Below, one piece after another: positions 54,614-62,049 of a DNA stretch of 64,000 nt (its first letter is position 1; each line of letters opens with the position of its first letter). The position numbers and the translations under genes were made by a program. A model generated the notes under the pieces. It was not told where the DNA came from. It ran no database searches and saw only the letters and a program-made list of their open reading frames with translations. Origin of the DNA: Rhodospirillaceae bacterium (GTDB lineage Bacteria > Pseudomonadota > Alphaproteobacteria > Dongiales > Dongiaceae); NCBI GenBank assembly GCA_016712715.1, contig JADJQM010000002.1, positions 930,001-994,000 on the forward strand. The letters run 5' to 3'.

Positions 54614-56293
54614 CTACAGACTCCGTACCTTTTGCAGGAAAGTGTCGACATCGGCCTTGAGGCGTTCGCCATTGCGGGCAAGTTCGGACGCGGCCCCCAG
54701 GACCTGGGTCGAGCCGGCGCTGGTCTGCTGCGAGGCCTCGGTGACACCGGTGATGTTGGTGGCGACTTCCGCGCTGCCGGACGCTGCCTGCTGGACGTTG
54801 CGCGAAATCTCCTGGGTCGCGGCGCCCTGTTCCTCGACAGCCGAGGCGATCGCGGTCGAGATTTCATTGACGCGCCCAATGGTCTGCGTAATGCCGGCGA
54901 TGGCGGTAGCCGAACTGTCGGTCGCCTCCTGGATCGAGCGAACCTGCGAGGCGATCTCGTCGGTGGCACGCGCCGTCTGCGTGGCCAGGGTCTTCACCTC
55001 AGAGGCCACCACGGCAAAACCCTTGCCGGCCTCGCCGGCGCGGGCGGCTTCGATCGTGGCGTTGAGCGCCAGCAGATTGGTCTGCCCCGCAATGTCGTTG
55101 ATGAGGTTGACCACGTCGCCGATCTTCTGCGCCGCTTCGGCCAGGCTCTTTACCTTCGCGTTGGTGTCGGTGGCCTGATTGACGGCATCGCCGACAATGC
55201 GGGTCGACTCGCTCACCTGATTCGAGATCTCGCTAATCGAGGCGGAGAGTTCCTCGGTCGCCGACGCGACCGTCTGCACATTCTGGGTCATCTCCTCCGA
55301 GGCCGCAGCGACGACCGTCGATTGGCGCGAAGTCTCCTCCGCCGTGGCGGAGAGTCCCTGGGCGGTTGCCTGAAGTTGCGTGGCGGCCGATGTGACCACT
55401 GCCACCACTTCGGTGATGACCTTGTCAAACTGGGTGATCGCCGCTTCCATCTGGACGCCGCGTTCAACTTGTCTTTGCTGCTCTTTCTGCTGGGCGGTCG
55501 CAAGATCGCGCGCCTTGATCATGCCTTCCTGGAAGACCAGGCTCGCCTTGGCAATATCGCCCATCTCGTCCTTGCGCTCCACGCCCGGGACCGACACGTC
55601 CAGATTGCCGGTCGACATGGTCTGCAGACAGATGGCGATGTCGCGGGCCGGCCCGCTGATGCCGCGCACCAGCGCCCAGCCGACCGACACGCCAAAGGCC
55701 AGCATCACGACAAACACGCAGATGATGATGAGGCGGGACTGGGCGTAAATTTCATCACCCGCGGCGCTGGCGTCGTCGGCGCCTTTCTTGTTAAGCGCCG
55801 CCAAGGCGGCCAGAGTGACCGATGCATCGTCGAAATGCTGGCGCGCTTCGCCCTTGAACAAGGCGGAAGCTTCGTCATTGGCATTCTTGCGCGACAGCTC
55901 GATGACCTCGGCGCTCACGGCCAGATAGTCTTCCCATTGCTTGGCGAATTGGTCGTAAAGCCCGCGCTCCTCGTCACTCGAAATCAGCGGCTCATAGATC
56001 TTCCGGTTATCGGTGATGACCTTGCCCACTGCCTCGATATCGGCCTCGGCCTTCGCCATTTCGGCTTCATCCGTTGACATGATATGCGTGCCCTGGGCGA
56101 TGCGATAATCCGAGGTGTTCATGTTGAGCTTGTCGGTGATGTCGACGCTTGGCAGCCAGTTGGTGGCGATGATCGTCGACTGGTCGTTGACCACGGCGAG
56201 ATTGTAGATCGCGAGACCTCCCAGGGAGATCAGGCCCAGAAGGAGAATGCCGATGGCAATGGACAGTTTGGTTCCGATACGCAGGTTCTTCAT
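54614..56293 (-). CDS. Methyl-accepting chemotaxis protein with 4HB_MCP sensor
   Basis: A 559-residue transmembrane chemoreceptor. A first span (LSIAIGILLLGLISLGGLAIY, residues 10-30), a four-helix-bundle periplasmic sensor (about 35-185), a second span (RLIIICVFVVMLAFGVSVGWALV) and a HAMP region are followed by the signalling domain with the hairpin tip INDIAGQTNLLALNATIEAARAGEAGKGFAVVA. It has no CheR-tethering pentapeptide. GGAG precedes ATG 56293. It lies downstream of a second receptor on the same strand, with no other chemotaxis gene nearby. Confidence 0.96.
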   Translation of the reverse strand: MKNLRIGTKLSIAIGILLLGLISLGGLAIYNLAVVNDQSTIIATNWLPSVDITDKLNMNTSDYRIAQGTHIMSTDEAEMAKAEADIEAVGKVITDNRKIYEPLISSDEERGLYDQFAKQWEDYLAVSAEVIELSRKNANDEASALFKGEARQHFDDASVTLAALAALNKKGADDASAAGDEIYAQSRLIIICVFVVMLAFGVSVGWALVRGISGPARDIAICLQTMSTGNLDVSVPGVERKDEMGDIAKASLVFQEGMIKARDLATAQQKEQQRQVERGVQMEAAITQFDKVITEVVAVVTSAATQLQATAQGLSATAEETSRQSTVVAAASEEMTQNVQTVASATEELSASISEISNQVSESTRIVGDAVNQATDTNAKVKSLAEAAQKIGDVVNLINDIAGQTNLLALNATIEAARAGEAGKGFAVVASEVKTLATQTARATDEIASQVRSIQEATDSSATAIAGITQTIGRVNEISTAIASAVEEQGAATQEISRNVQQAASGSAEVATNITGVTEASQQTSAGSTQVLGAASELARNGERLKADVDTFLQKVRSL

Positions 56294-56555
56294 GCTGAGC
56301 TCCACCCTCTGAATAAGTCATGATCACCGCGCCTCAAACGCGGCATCGAAAATTCCAGAATTGTGTGGCATCGACTGCCGACAAATCGTGTCGATGCTGC
56401 CAGAGGCAAATAAAGATTCACCTAACGAATCAACGGATGATGAAGTCTTCGCAACGCTGCCGCGTAACAACTTTCCTAGCGATGCGGCTTTGCGACCCAG
56501 TGCTAAGAAATGAATCCCTGAACAGCGATGACGTCAGGTTTTAGTTCGCAGATCA

Positions 56556-57914
56556 TCACTTGCGCGCCAGGCTGCCGAGGAAGCCGTCGACTTCGCGTTC
56601 GAGGGCGCCGGTCTGGGTGATCAGATCGCCGATCTCCAGCGCGACAGTGTCGGCGATGCGGGTGGCGACGGAGATCGACTTCGCGACGGCGGCGATGCGG
56701 CTGTTGACCGAGCTGGTGCTCTGCGAGACGTTTTCGACGCTGCGCGCGATCTCGGTGGTGGCCGCTCCCTGCTGCTCGACAGCGGCGGCGATTGCCGTGG
56801 TCGTATCGCTGATGCGGCCGATCGTGCCGGCGATGGTATGGATCGATCCCGCCGAGAGCGCGGTCGCCGATTGCATCGCCTTGATCTCGTCGGTGATCTG
56901 GCTGGTGGCATCCGCCGTCTGTCGGGAGAGGCCTTTCACTTCCGCTGCCACGATCTGGAAGCCGCGGCCGGCATCGCCGGCACGCGCCGCTTCGATGGTG
57001 GCGTTGAGGGCCAGCAGATTGGTGTGGCCGGCGATGTCGTCGATCAGCTTCACGACATTGCCGATATGCCCGGCGGCCTGCTCAAGTGCCGCAAAGGAGT
57101 CGTTGGACTTGTTGGCGTCGGTGACCGCCTGGTGGGCGATGTCGCTGGCGCTTGCCGTCTGGCGCTGGATCTCGCCGATGGCGACGGTCAGTTCCTCGGC
57201 GGCGGCGGCGACGCTTTCGACATTCTGCGCGGTAATCTGCGAGGCTTCGGAGACGGCCTGGGCATCTGCCGCGGCGGAATTGGCGCTGGACAGCAGTTCG
57301 GTCGAGCCGGATTGCAGATGTGTCGATACGGTCTTCAGGGCCGTGATGACACCGCCCACCTTGCCGCGGAAATCCTCGCCGATCCGCACCAGGTCCTGGG
57401 CGTGACGGTTCTGCAACTCCTCGAAATAGGCCGAAACCGCGATATCCATGTCGAGCATGGCGAGCTGCGTCATGGCTGAGACAATGTCGCCCAGTTCAAT
57501 GGTCGCGCGGTGGGTATTGACGCGGGAATAGCAGGCCGACACGGCCTTGCGGATGAGATGCGCCAGGGTGCGGTGATAGGCAGCAATGTACCAGCGCGGT
57601 TCCAGTCCGATGCGGGCATGCACCAGGCCGATTTTCAGCGCCGATTGGAAATAGGCATCGTCGAGGGTGCCGGAGAACAGGCGCTTCCAATGGGTGATCT
57701 GCGCGCTCTTGGCATATTCCATGCGCTTGGGGTCGGAGAACAGGCCGGTGAGCTGGGGATATTTCGAGAGGTGGCCGCAGAAATCGGCCATGGCGGCCGG
57801 CAGCACCTCCTCGATCTCCGCCCGGAAGCCGCCGATCACGGCCAGAATGGTCTGGTCGATCCCGGCAAAGGCCAGCCGTTCGGCAATGTGCAGATCCTGC
57901 TTGGTGGCTTGCAT
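56556..57914 (-). CDS. Globin-coupled methyl-accepting (aerotaxis-type) transducer
   Basis: A 452-residue cytoplasmic receptor without membrane spans. Residues 1-175 form a protoglobin-type globin domain, with the proximal His in IGLVHARIGLEPRWYIAAYH, so it should bind haem and oxygen. Residues about 190-452 are the chemoreceptor signalling domain, with the tip DDIAGHTNLLALNATIEAARAGDAGRGFQIVA. HemAT-type proteins sense oxygen for taxis or development. GGGGGATAAGGG precedes the ATG. The 262-bp gap to the next receptor gene shows no other gene. Confidence 0.95.
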   Translation of the reverse strand: MQATKQDLHIAERLAFAGIDQTILAVIGGFRAEIEEVLPAAMADFCGHLSKYPQLTGLFSDPKRMEYAKSAQITHWKRLFSGTLDDAYFQSALKIGLVHARIGLEPRWYIAAYHRTLAHLIRKAVSACYSRVNTHRATIELGDIVSAMTQLAMLDMDIAVSAYFEELQNRHAQDLVRIGEDFRGKVGGVITALKTVSTHLQSGSTELLSSANSAAADAQAVSEASQITAQNVESVAAAAEELTVAIGEIQRQTASASDIAHQAVTDANKSNDSFAALEQAAGHIGNVVKLIDDIAGHTNLLALNATIEAARAGDAGRGFQIVAAEVKGLSRQTADATSQITDEIKAMQSATALSAGSIHTIAGTIGRISDTTTAIAAAVEQQGAATTEIARSVENVSQSTSSVNSRIAAVAKSISVATRIADTVALEIGDLITQTGALEREVDGFLGSLARK

Positions 57915-58349
57915 CCCTTATCCCCCAGGTCTCTGTGGCTGACGTTCTTGCGCGTATTCATCGTGCGCGCACCCGGTTACTTTTGACGAGGTTCCGGGCC
58001 GGCATTTTGATTTAGATCAGAAATTCGTAAAAATACCTATATAATTCAATTAGTTAATATGATTTAACGAAAGGGATAAATGCCCGGGCCGACCCATCTG
58101 CTAGGCTGAGATTGCTATCAAAAGGAGAATTTACGCATTCATGCCGCTGTTCGTTCTAGTAGTCCTAGCAGCGTCCGACCGATTTTTGCGGCGCGTCCGC
58201 GTGGCAAGGCATGACGCGCGTTCACCTGCGGGTGAGAAAAGTTCAGTTTGCGACATAACGCCCCGTCGTTATTCGACTATCAGCGGTCGCCCCAATTGCA
58301 GCCATATTGGGGTCAGACGCCTACCAATGGGGCGAAAGTGAGTAGCTGT
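57915..58349. other. 435-bp divergent intergenic region upstream of the C1 cluster
   Basis: It lies between the divergent globin-receptor and DUF1638 genes. Around 58019-58080 it is strikingly AT-rich (TATATAATTCAATTAGTTAATATG), a likely promoter zone for one or both. AAGGAG at about 58122 precedes ATG 58141, but that frame is a poor 66-codon ORF and its spacing is long, so I do not call it. I see no cobalamin riboswitch box and no operator. Confidence 0.5.
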
Positions 58350-58982
58350 ATGGAGCTTGAGGCCGAGAAGGGTGGATGCCTGATCATTGCCTGCGGCGCG
58401 CTGGCGAAGGAATTCGTGGCGGTGCGCGCGGCAAATGGATGGACTGACGCGCAATTGGCGGTGACCTGCCTGCCGGCGATCTGGCATAACCGGCCGGAAA
58501 AGATCCCACCCGGCGTCCGGGCCAAGATCCGCTGGGGCCGGAAGCGTTTCAAGCGCATTTTCGTGCTCTATGGCGATTGCGGCAGCGGCGGGTTGCTGGA
58601 CGACGTGCTGCGGGAAGAAGGGGTTGAACGGATCGACGGGCCGCATTGCTACGATTTCTTTGCGGGATCCGCGGTGTTCGACCAGATGATGGAAGAGGAG
58701 TTGGGCAGCTTCTTCCTGACCGACTATATCGCCCGGCATTTCGAGCGGCTGATCTGGCAGGGCATGGGGCTGGATCGCCATCCGGAATTGCGCGATGCCT
58801 ATTTCGGCCATTACCGCCGCGTCGTTTATCTGGCACAGATCGACGATCCGGCGCTGACGGTGAAGGCGGCGGCGGCGGCCAAGAGGTTGGGGTTGGATTT
58901 CGAGCGGCGGTTTACCGGTTACGGCGAGATGGCGACCTTCATGAAAAAGGCCGTCGCGGCCGGATCAGAACAACAGGATTAG
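58350..58982 (+). CDS. DUF1638 family protein
   Basis: A 210-residue protein of family DUF1638. CLIIACGALAKEF at the start, VTCLPAIWHNRPEKIPPGVRAKI, VLYGDCGSGGLLD, and HCYDFFAG are its conserved segments, with several invariant-looking Cys and His residues suggesting a metal or cofactor site. The family also occurs in methanogens beside methylamine and corrinoid genes. ATG 58350 is chosen; GTG 58338 with GGGG upstream is possible. It leads the cluster, with the next gene 6 bases on. Confidence 0.85.
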   Translation: MELEAEKGGCLIIACGALAKEFVAVRAANGWTDAQLAVTCLPAIWHNRPEKIPPGVRAKIRWGRKRFKRIFVLYGDCGSGGLLDDVLREEGVERIDGPHCYDFFAGSAVFDQMMEEELGSFFLTDYIARHFERLIWQGMGLDRHPELRDAYFGHYRRVVYLAQIDDPALTVKAAAAAKRLGLDFERRFTGYGEMATFMKKAVAAGSEQQD

Positions 58983-58988
58983 GAAGAG

Positions 58989-59303
58989 ATGGCTCAGCTC
59001 ATCGTCGTTTACTGGCGCGACATCCCCGCCCAGGTCATCGTGAAGAAGGGCCGCGACAGCGCCAAGAAGCAGCTCGACGAGCGCTTTGAAAAGGCGATCG
59101 ACCGCGCCGCCATGCGCGCCAAGCTGCGCGACACGGATTCGTATCTCGGCGAATGGCGCCGCGCAGCTCCGGTCGAGGTGAGCGACGATCTGGAAGCCGA
59201 GGCGCAGAAGGCCCAGGCCGAGATCGAGGCCGCCTTCCCGGAAGAGCGTCTGAAGGAATTCGTTGAACGCGGTGGCCTTGCCACCGCCGCAGTCGAGGGC
59301 TAA
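58989..59303 (+). CDS. Virulence_fact (PF13769) family small protein
   Basis: A 104-residue protein: QLIVVYWRDIPAQVIVKKGR at the start and RAAMRAKLRDTDSYLGEWRR in the middle match the small family annotated 'virulence factor', a name that carries no function. It is soluble and highly charged. Genes of this family occur next to DUF1638 and MetV/MetF-type genes in methyl-transfer clusters, as here. AGGAAG precedes the ATG. Confidence 0.85.
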   Translation: MAQLIVVYWRDIPAQVIVKKGRDSAKKQLDERFEKAIDRAAMRAKLRDTDSYLGEWRRAAPVEVSDDLEAEAQKAQAEIEAAFPEERLKEFVERGGLATAAVEG

Positions 59304-59308
59304 CTCCC

Positions 59309-59875
59309 ATGTACGCAGTGCGCCTCTGGTCGGTGCGCCACGCAAAGGGTCTCAACCGCTTTTACCAGGCCTTCGAAAAGGTCGTGGTGGCGCTGCATCC
59401 GCTGTGGAACAGGATCGGCTACGACAAGCTCGAGGCACCGTTCCAGGTGCTGGAAAAAACCACCAAGGGCTTTCTGTTCGACTGCCAGATGTGCGGGCAA
59501 TGCGCCCTGTCGTCGACCGGCATGTCCTGCCCGATGAACTGCCCGAAGACCTTGCGCAACGGCCCCTGCGGCGGCGTGCGTCCGAACGGCAATTGCGAAG
59601 TGAAGCCGGACATGAAATGCGTCTGGGTGCAGGGCTGGGCCGGCGCCGAGCGCATGGACGGCAATCTGACCAAGATCAAGGACGTGCAGATCCAGGTCAA
59701 TAACGCGATCAAGGGCAAATCCGCCTGGTTGCGCGTCGTGCGCATAACCAGACGCGTGGGCGAGTTCGCGCCGAAGCCGCCGAAAGCGCCGCCGGCGAAG
59801 AAGCCGGCCTCACCCGCGGGTGCGGATCTGGTGGCAAAGCCGGCGACACCCGGCGGCGAAGGGAAGGCTGCGTGA
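59309..59875 (+). CDS. metV: MetV-like protein (MTHFR C-terminal zinc/Fe-S domain)
   Basis: A 188-residue protein with a cysteine-rich core: DCQMCGQCALSSTGMSCPMNCPKTLRNGPCGG and GNCEVKPDMKCVW, the domain found in MetV of acetogens and in methylenetetrahydrofolate reductase C-terminal proteins. It would bind a metal cluster and pair with the MetF-like flavoprotein encoded next. The Pro/Lys-rich C-terminus is probably disordered. Its stop overlaps the next start (TGATG). Confidence 0.88.
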   Translation: MYAVRLWSVRHAKGLNRFYQAFEKVVVALHPLWNRIGYDKLEAPFQVLEKTTKGFLFDCQMCGQCALSSTGMSCPMNCPKTLRNGPCGGVRPNGNCEVKPDMKCVWVQGWAGAERMDGNLTKIKDVQIQVNNAIKGKSAWLRVVRITRRVGEFAPKPPKAPPAKKPASPAGADLVAKPATPGGEGKAA

Positions 59876-60882
59876 TGGACCCGCAGATCGATCCCTCAGC
59901 GCCACTCCCCAGCCTGCCCGGCCATTCCTCGGGCGGCCGTCTGGAGCGCATCCTGCGTGCCGGCAAATTTGCCGTGACGGCTGAGCTCAACCCGCCGGAT
60001 TCCGCCGACCCGCGCGACGTCTATGACCGCGCGCTGGTGCTCTCCGAAGTGTGCGACGCGATCAACGCCACCGATGCGTCTGGTGCCAACTGCCATATGT
60101 CGTCGGTCGGCATCTGCGCGCTGCTCACACGCGCCGGCTATTCGGTGATCATGCAGATCTCGTGTCGCGACCGGAACCGCATCGCCATCCAGGGCGACGT
60201 GCTGGGCGCAGCTGCCATGGGTGTCCAGAACATTCTGTGCCTCACCGGCGACGGTGTGCAGGCGGGTGACCAGCCGGAAGCCAAGCCGGTCTTCGATTTT
60301 GATTCCACCTCGCTGCTCAACTGCATCCGCGGCATGCGGGACGATGGCAAGTTCCTCTCGGGGCGCAAGATCACGGTGCCGCCGCGCGTGTTCCTGGGCG
60401 GTGCCGCCAATCCCTTCGTGCCGCCCTATGAACATCGCGCCACGCATATCGGCAAGAAGATCGCCGCCGGCGCGCAGTTCATCCAGACGCAATATTGCTA
60501 TGATGTGCCGATGCTTCGCACATTCATGGACAAGGTGCGCGCTCAAGGGTTGCATGAGAAGGCCTTCTTCCTGATCGGCGTCGGACCCCTGCCATCCTCG
60601 AAGACCGCGCGCTGGATGCGCAGCAATGTGCCCGGCGTGCATATTCCCGATGCGGTCATCGAGCGGATGGAAAAGTCCAAGAATGAGAAGGCCGAAGGCA
60701 AGCAGCTCGCCATCGACCTCATCCAGGAAATCAAGGAGATCGAGGGCGTGCATGGCCTCCATGTCATGGCCTATCGCCAGGAAGAATTCGTCAACGACAT
60801 CATCCACGCATCCGGCGTGATGAAGAATCGCCAGCCCAAGCGCGCGCCGCGACCCGCGGCGCCTGTCAGCGTCTTGGCGTAA
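59875..60882 (+). CDS. metF: Methylenetetrahydrofolate reductase (MetF-like)
   Basis: A 335-residue TIM-barrel flavoprotein interconverting methyl-THF and methylene-THF. AVTAELNPPDSADP, MQISCRDRNRIAIQGDVLGAAAMGV, NILCLTGDGVQAGDQPEAKPV and AQFIQTQYCYD are MetF-type signatures. The N-terminal 20 residues and a basic C-terminal tail (RQPKRAPRP) are extensions. ATG 59875 is preferred over the adjacent GTG 59872 because AAGG is seven bases upstream. With MetV it probably works in the oxidative direction, methyl-THF to methylene-THF. Confidence 0.9.
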   Translation: MDPQIDPSAPLPSLPGHSSGGRLERILRAGKFAVTAELNPPDSADPRDVYDRALVLSEVCDAINATDASGANCHMSSVGICALLTRAGYSVIMQISCRDRNRIAIQGDVLGAAAMGVQNILCLTGDGVQAGDQPEAKPVFDFDSTSLLNCIRGMRDDGKFLSGRKITVPPRVFLGGAANPFVPPYEHRATHIGKKIAAGAQFIQTQYCYDVPMLRTFMDKVRAQGLHEKAFFLIGVGPLPSSKTARWMRSNVPGVHIPDAVIERMEKSKNEKAEGKQLAIDLIQEIKEIEGVHGLHVMAYRQEEFVNDIIHASGVMKNRQPKRAPRPAAPVSVLA

Positions 60883-60917
60883 GCTAAGCAATTGCGTTTC
60901 AGAAAGGACTATCAGTT

Positions 60918-61859
60918 ATGACCGATACCGTTATCAGCTCGGCCACCAAGGAAATCGTGATCGGCTTCGATCGCCCCTTCTGTGTCATCGGCGAGCGTAT
61001 CAACCCGACCGGCCGCAAGCTGCTGGCCGCCGAAATGGCCGCCGGCGATTACAGCCGCGTCAAATCCGACGCGCTCGCCCAGGTCGAAGCCGGCGCCCAC
61101 ATGCTCGACGTCAATGCCGGCATCCCGATGGCCGATGAGCCCCGCATCCTCGCTGAAGCCATCCAGCTGGTGCAGTCGCTGACCGACACGCCGCTTTCGA
61201 TCGACAGCTCGATCGTGGCGGCGCTCGAAGCGGGCCTTGCCGTCTACAAGGGCAAGGCGCTGGTCAATTCGGTCACCGGTGAGGAAGAGCGTCTCGAAGT
61301 CGTGTTGCCGCTGGTGAAGAAATACGGCGCCGCCGTCGTTGCCATCTCGAATGACGAGACCGGCATTTCGGAAGATCCCGATGTGCGCTTCGAAGTGGCG
61401 AAGAAGATCGTCCAGCGCGCCGCCGATTACGGCATTCCGTATAAGGACATCGTGGTGGATCCCTTGGTCATGCCGATCGGCGCGCTGGGCCAGGCCGGCC
61501 GCGCGGCCTTCAGCCTCATCCGTCGCCTGCGCGAAGAGTTGAAGGTCAACACGACCTGCGGGGCTTCCAATATCAGCTTCGGCCTGCCCAATCGCCACAG
61601 CCTCAATCAGGCCTTCCTGTCGATGGCGATCGGTGCCGGCATGACCTCGGCCATCATGAACCCGCTGCACATGGAAGAGATGACCGGCATCTGGGGCGCT
61701 GACGTCTTGATGGGCACGGATGCGCATTGCGCCCATTGGATCAAGCGCTTCCGCGAACCGGCCGCTGAAGGCGACGCCGCCGGTGGGCGCGGCCGCCGCG
61801 AGCGCAGCGGCCGTCGTGGCGGCGGCGGTGCGACGACGCCGGAGACGGCGGGGGCGTAA
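60918..61859 (+). CDS. Methyltetrahydrofolate:corrinoid protein methyltransferase (DHPS-like)
   Basis: A 313-residue pterin-binding TIM barrel of the AcsE/MtgA/MetH family. VIGERINPTGRKLLAAEM and MLDVNAGIPMADEP, then PLSIDSS and CGASNISFGLPNRHSLN are the folate-binding elements. It transfers a methyl group between a corrinoid protein and THF. The last 35 residues form an Arg/Gly-rich tail, unusual for the family. AAGGA precedes the ATG. It follows metF by 35 bases. Confidence 0.92.
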   Translation: MTDTVISSATKEIVIGFDRPFCVIGERINPTGRKLLAAEMAAGDYSRVKSDALAQVEAGAHMLDVNAGIPMADEPRILAEAIQLVQSLTDTPLSIDSSIVAALEAGLAVYKGKALVNSVTGEEERLEVVLPLVKKYGAAVVAISNDETGISEDPDVRFEVAKKIVQRAADYGIPYKDIVVDPLVMPIGALGQAGRAAFSLIRRLREELKVNTTCGASNISFGLPNRHSLNQAFLSMAIGAGMTSAIMNPLHMEEMTGIWGADVLMGTDAHCAHWIKRFREPAAEGDAAGGRGRRERSGRRGGGGATTPETAGA

Positions 61860-61870
61860 GCTACGGATAA

Positions 61871-61950
61871 CCCCCTCACCCCAACCCCTCTCCCGCCCGC
61901 CGACGAATGTCGGCCTTCGCCGCAGGGGGAGAGGGTCAGGGTGAGGGGGA
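61871..61950. repeat. Intergenic palindromic repeat, copy 6 (single unit with nested hairpin)
   Basis: One unit only: CCCCCTCACCCC and CCCCTCTCCCGCCC, the nested GCCGACGAATGTCGGC hairpin, then GGGGGAGAGGG-TCA-GGGTGAGGGGG. It is inside the C1 cluster, between the methyltransferase and ASKHA genes. Confidence 0.9.
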
Positions 61951-61970
61951 GCGACTGAAGACTCTCTCTT

Positions 61971-61999
61971 CCCCATCCTTGAACCCAAGGATGGGGTTT
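61971..61999 (+). terminator. Terminator or attenuator before the ASKHA gene
   Basis: CCCCATCCTT and AAGGATGGGG form a perfect 10-bp stem with a six-base loop, followed by TTTGGCATTTTTGG. It lies 112 bases past the methyltransferase stop and 51 bases ahead of the ASKHA ATG, so it could split or tune the operon. Confidence 0.7.
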
Positions 62000-62049
62000 G
62001 GCATTTTTGGGCCCTTAAAGACCACACGATTATTGCAGGAACACATGTC

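Noticed and set aside
54584..56077. A 497-codon plus-strand frame over the chemoreceptor
   Set aside because: It is antisense to a textbook chemoreceptor and has no recognisable domain.
57915..58337. Possible cobalamin riboswitch ahead of the corrinoid cluster
   Set aside because: I found no B12-box-like conserved motif, and the region is mostly AT-rich promoter-like sequence.
58141..58341. A 66-codon ORF with AAGGAG upstream
   Set aside because: The spacing to the ATG is too long, the sequence is Arg-rich and unlike a protein, and it overlaps the likely leader of DUF1638.
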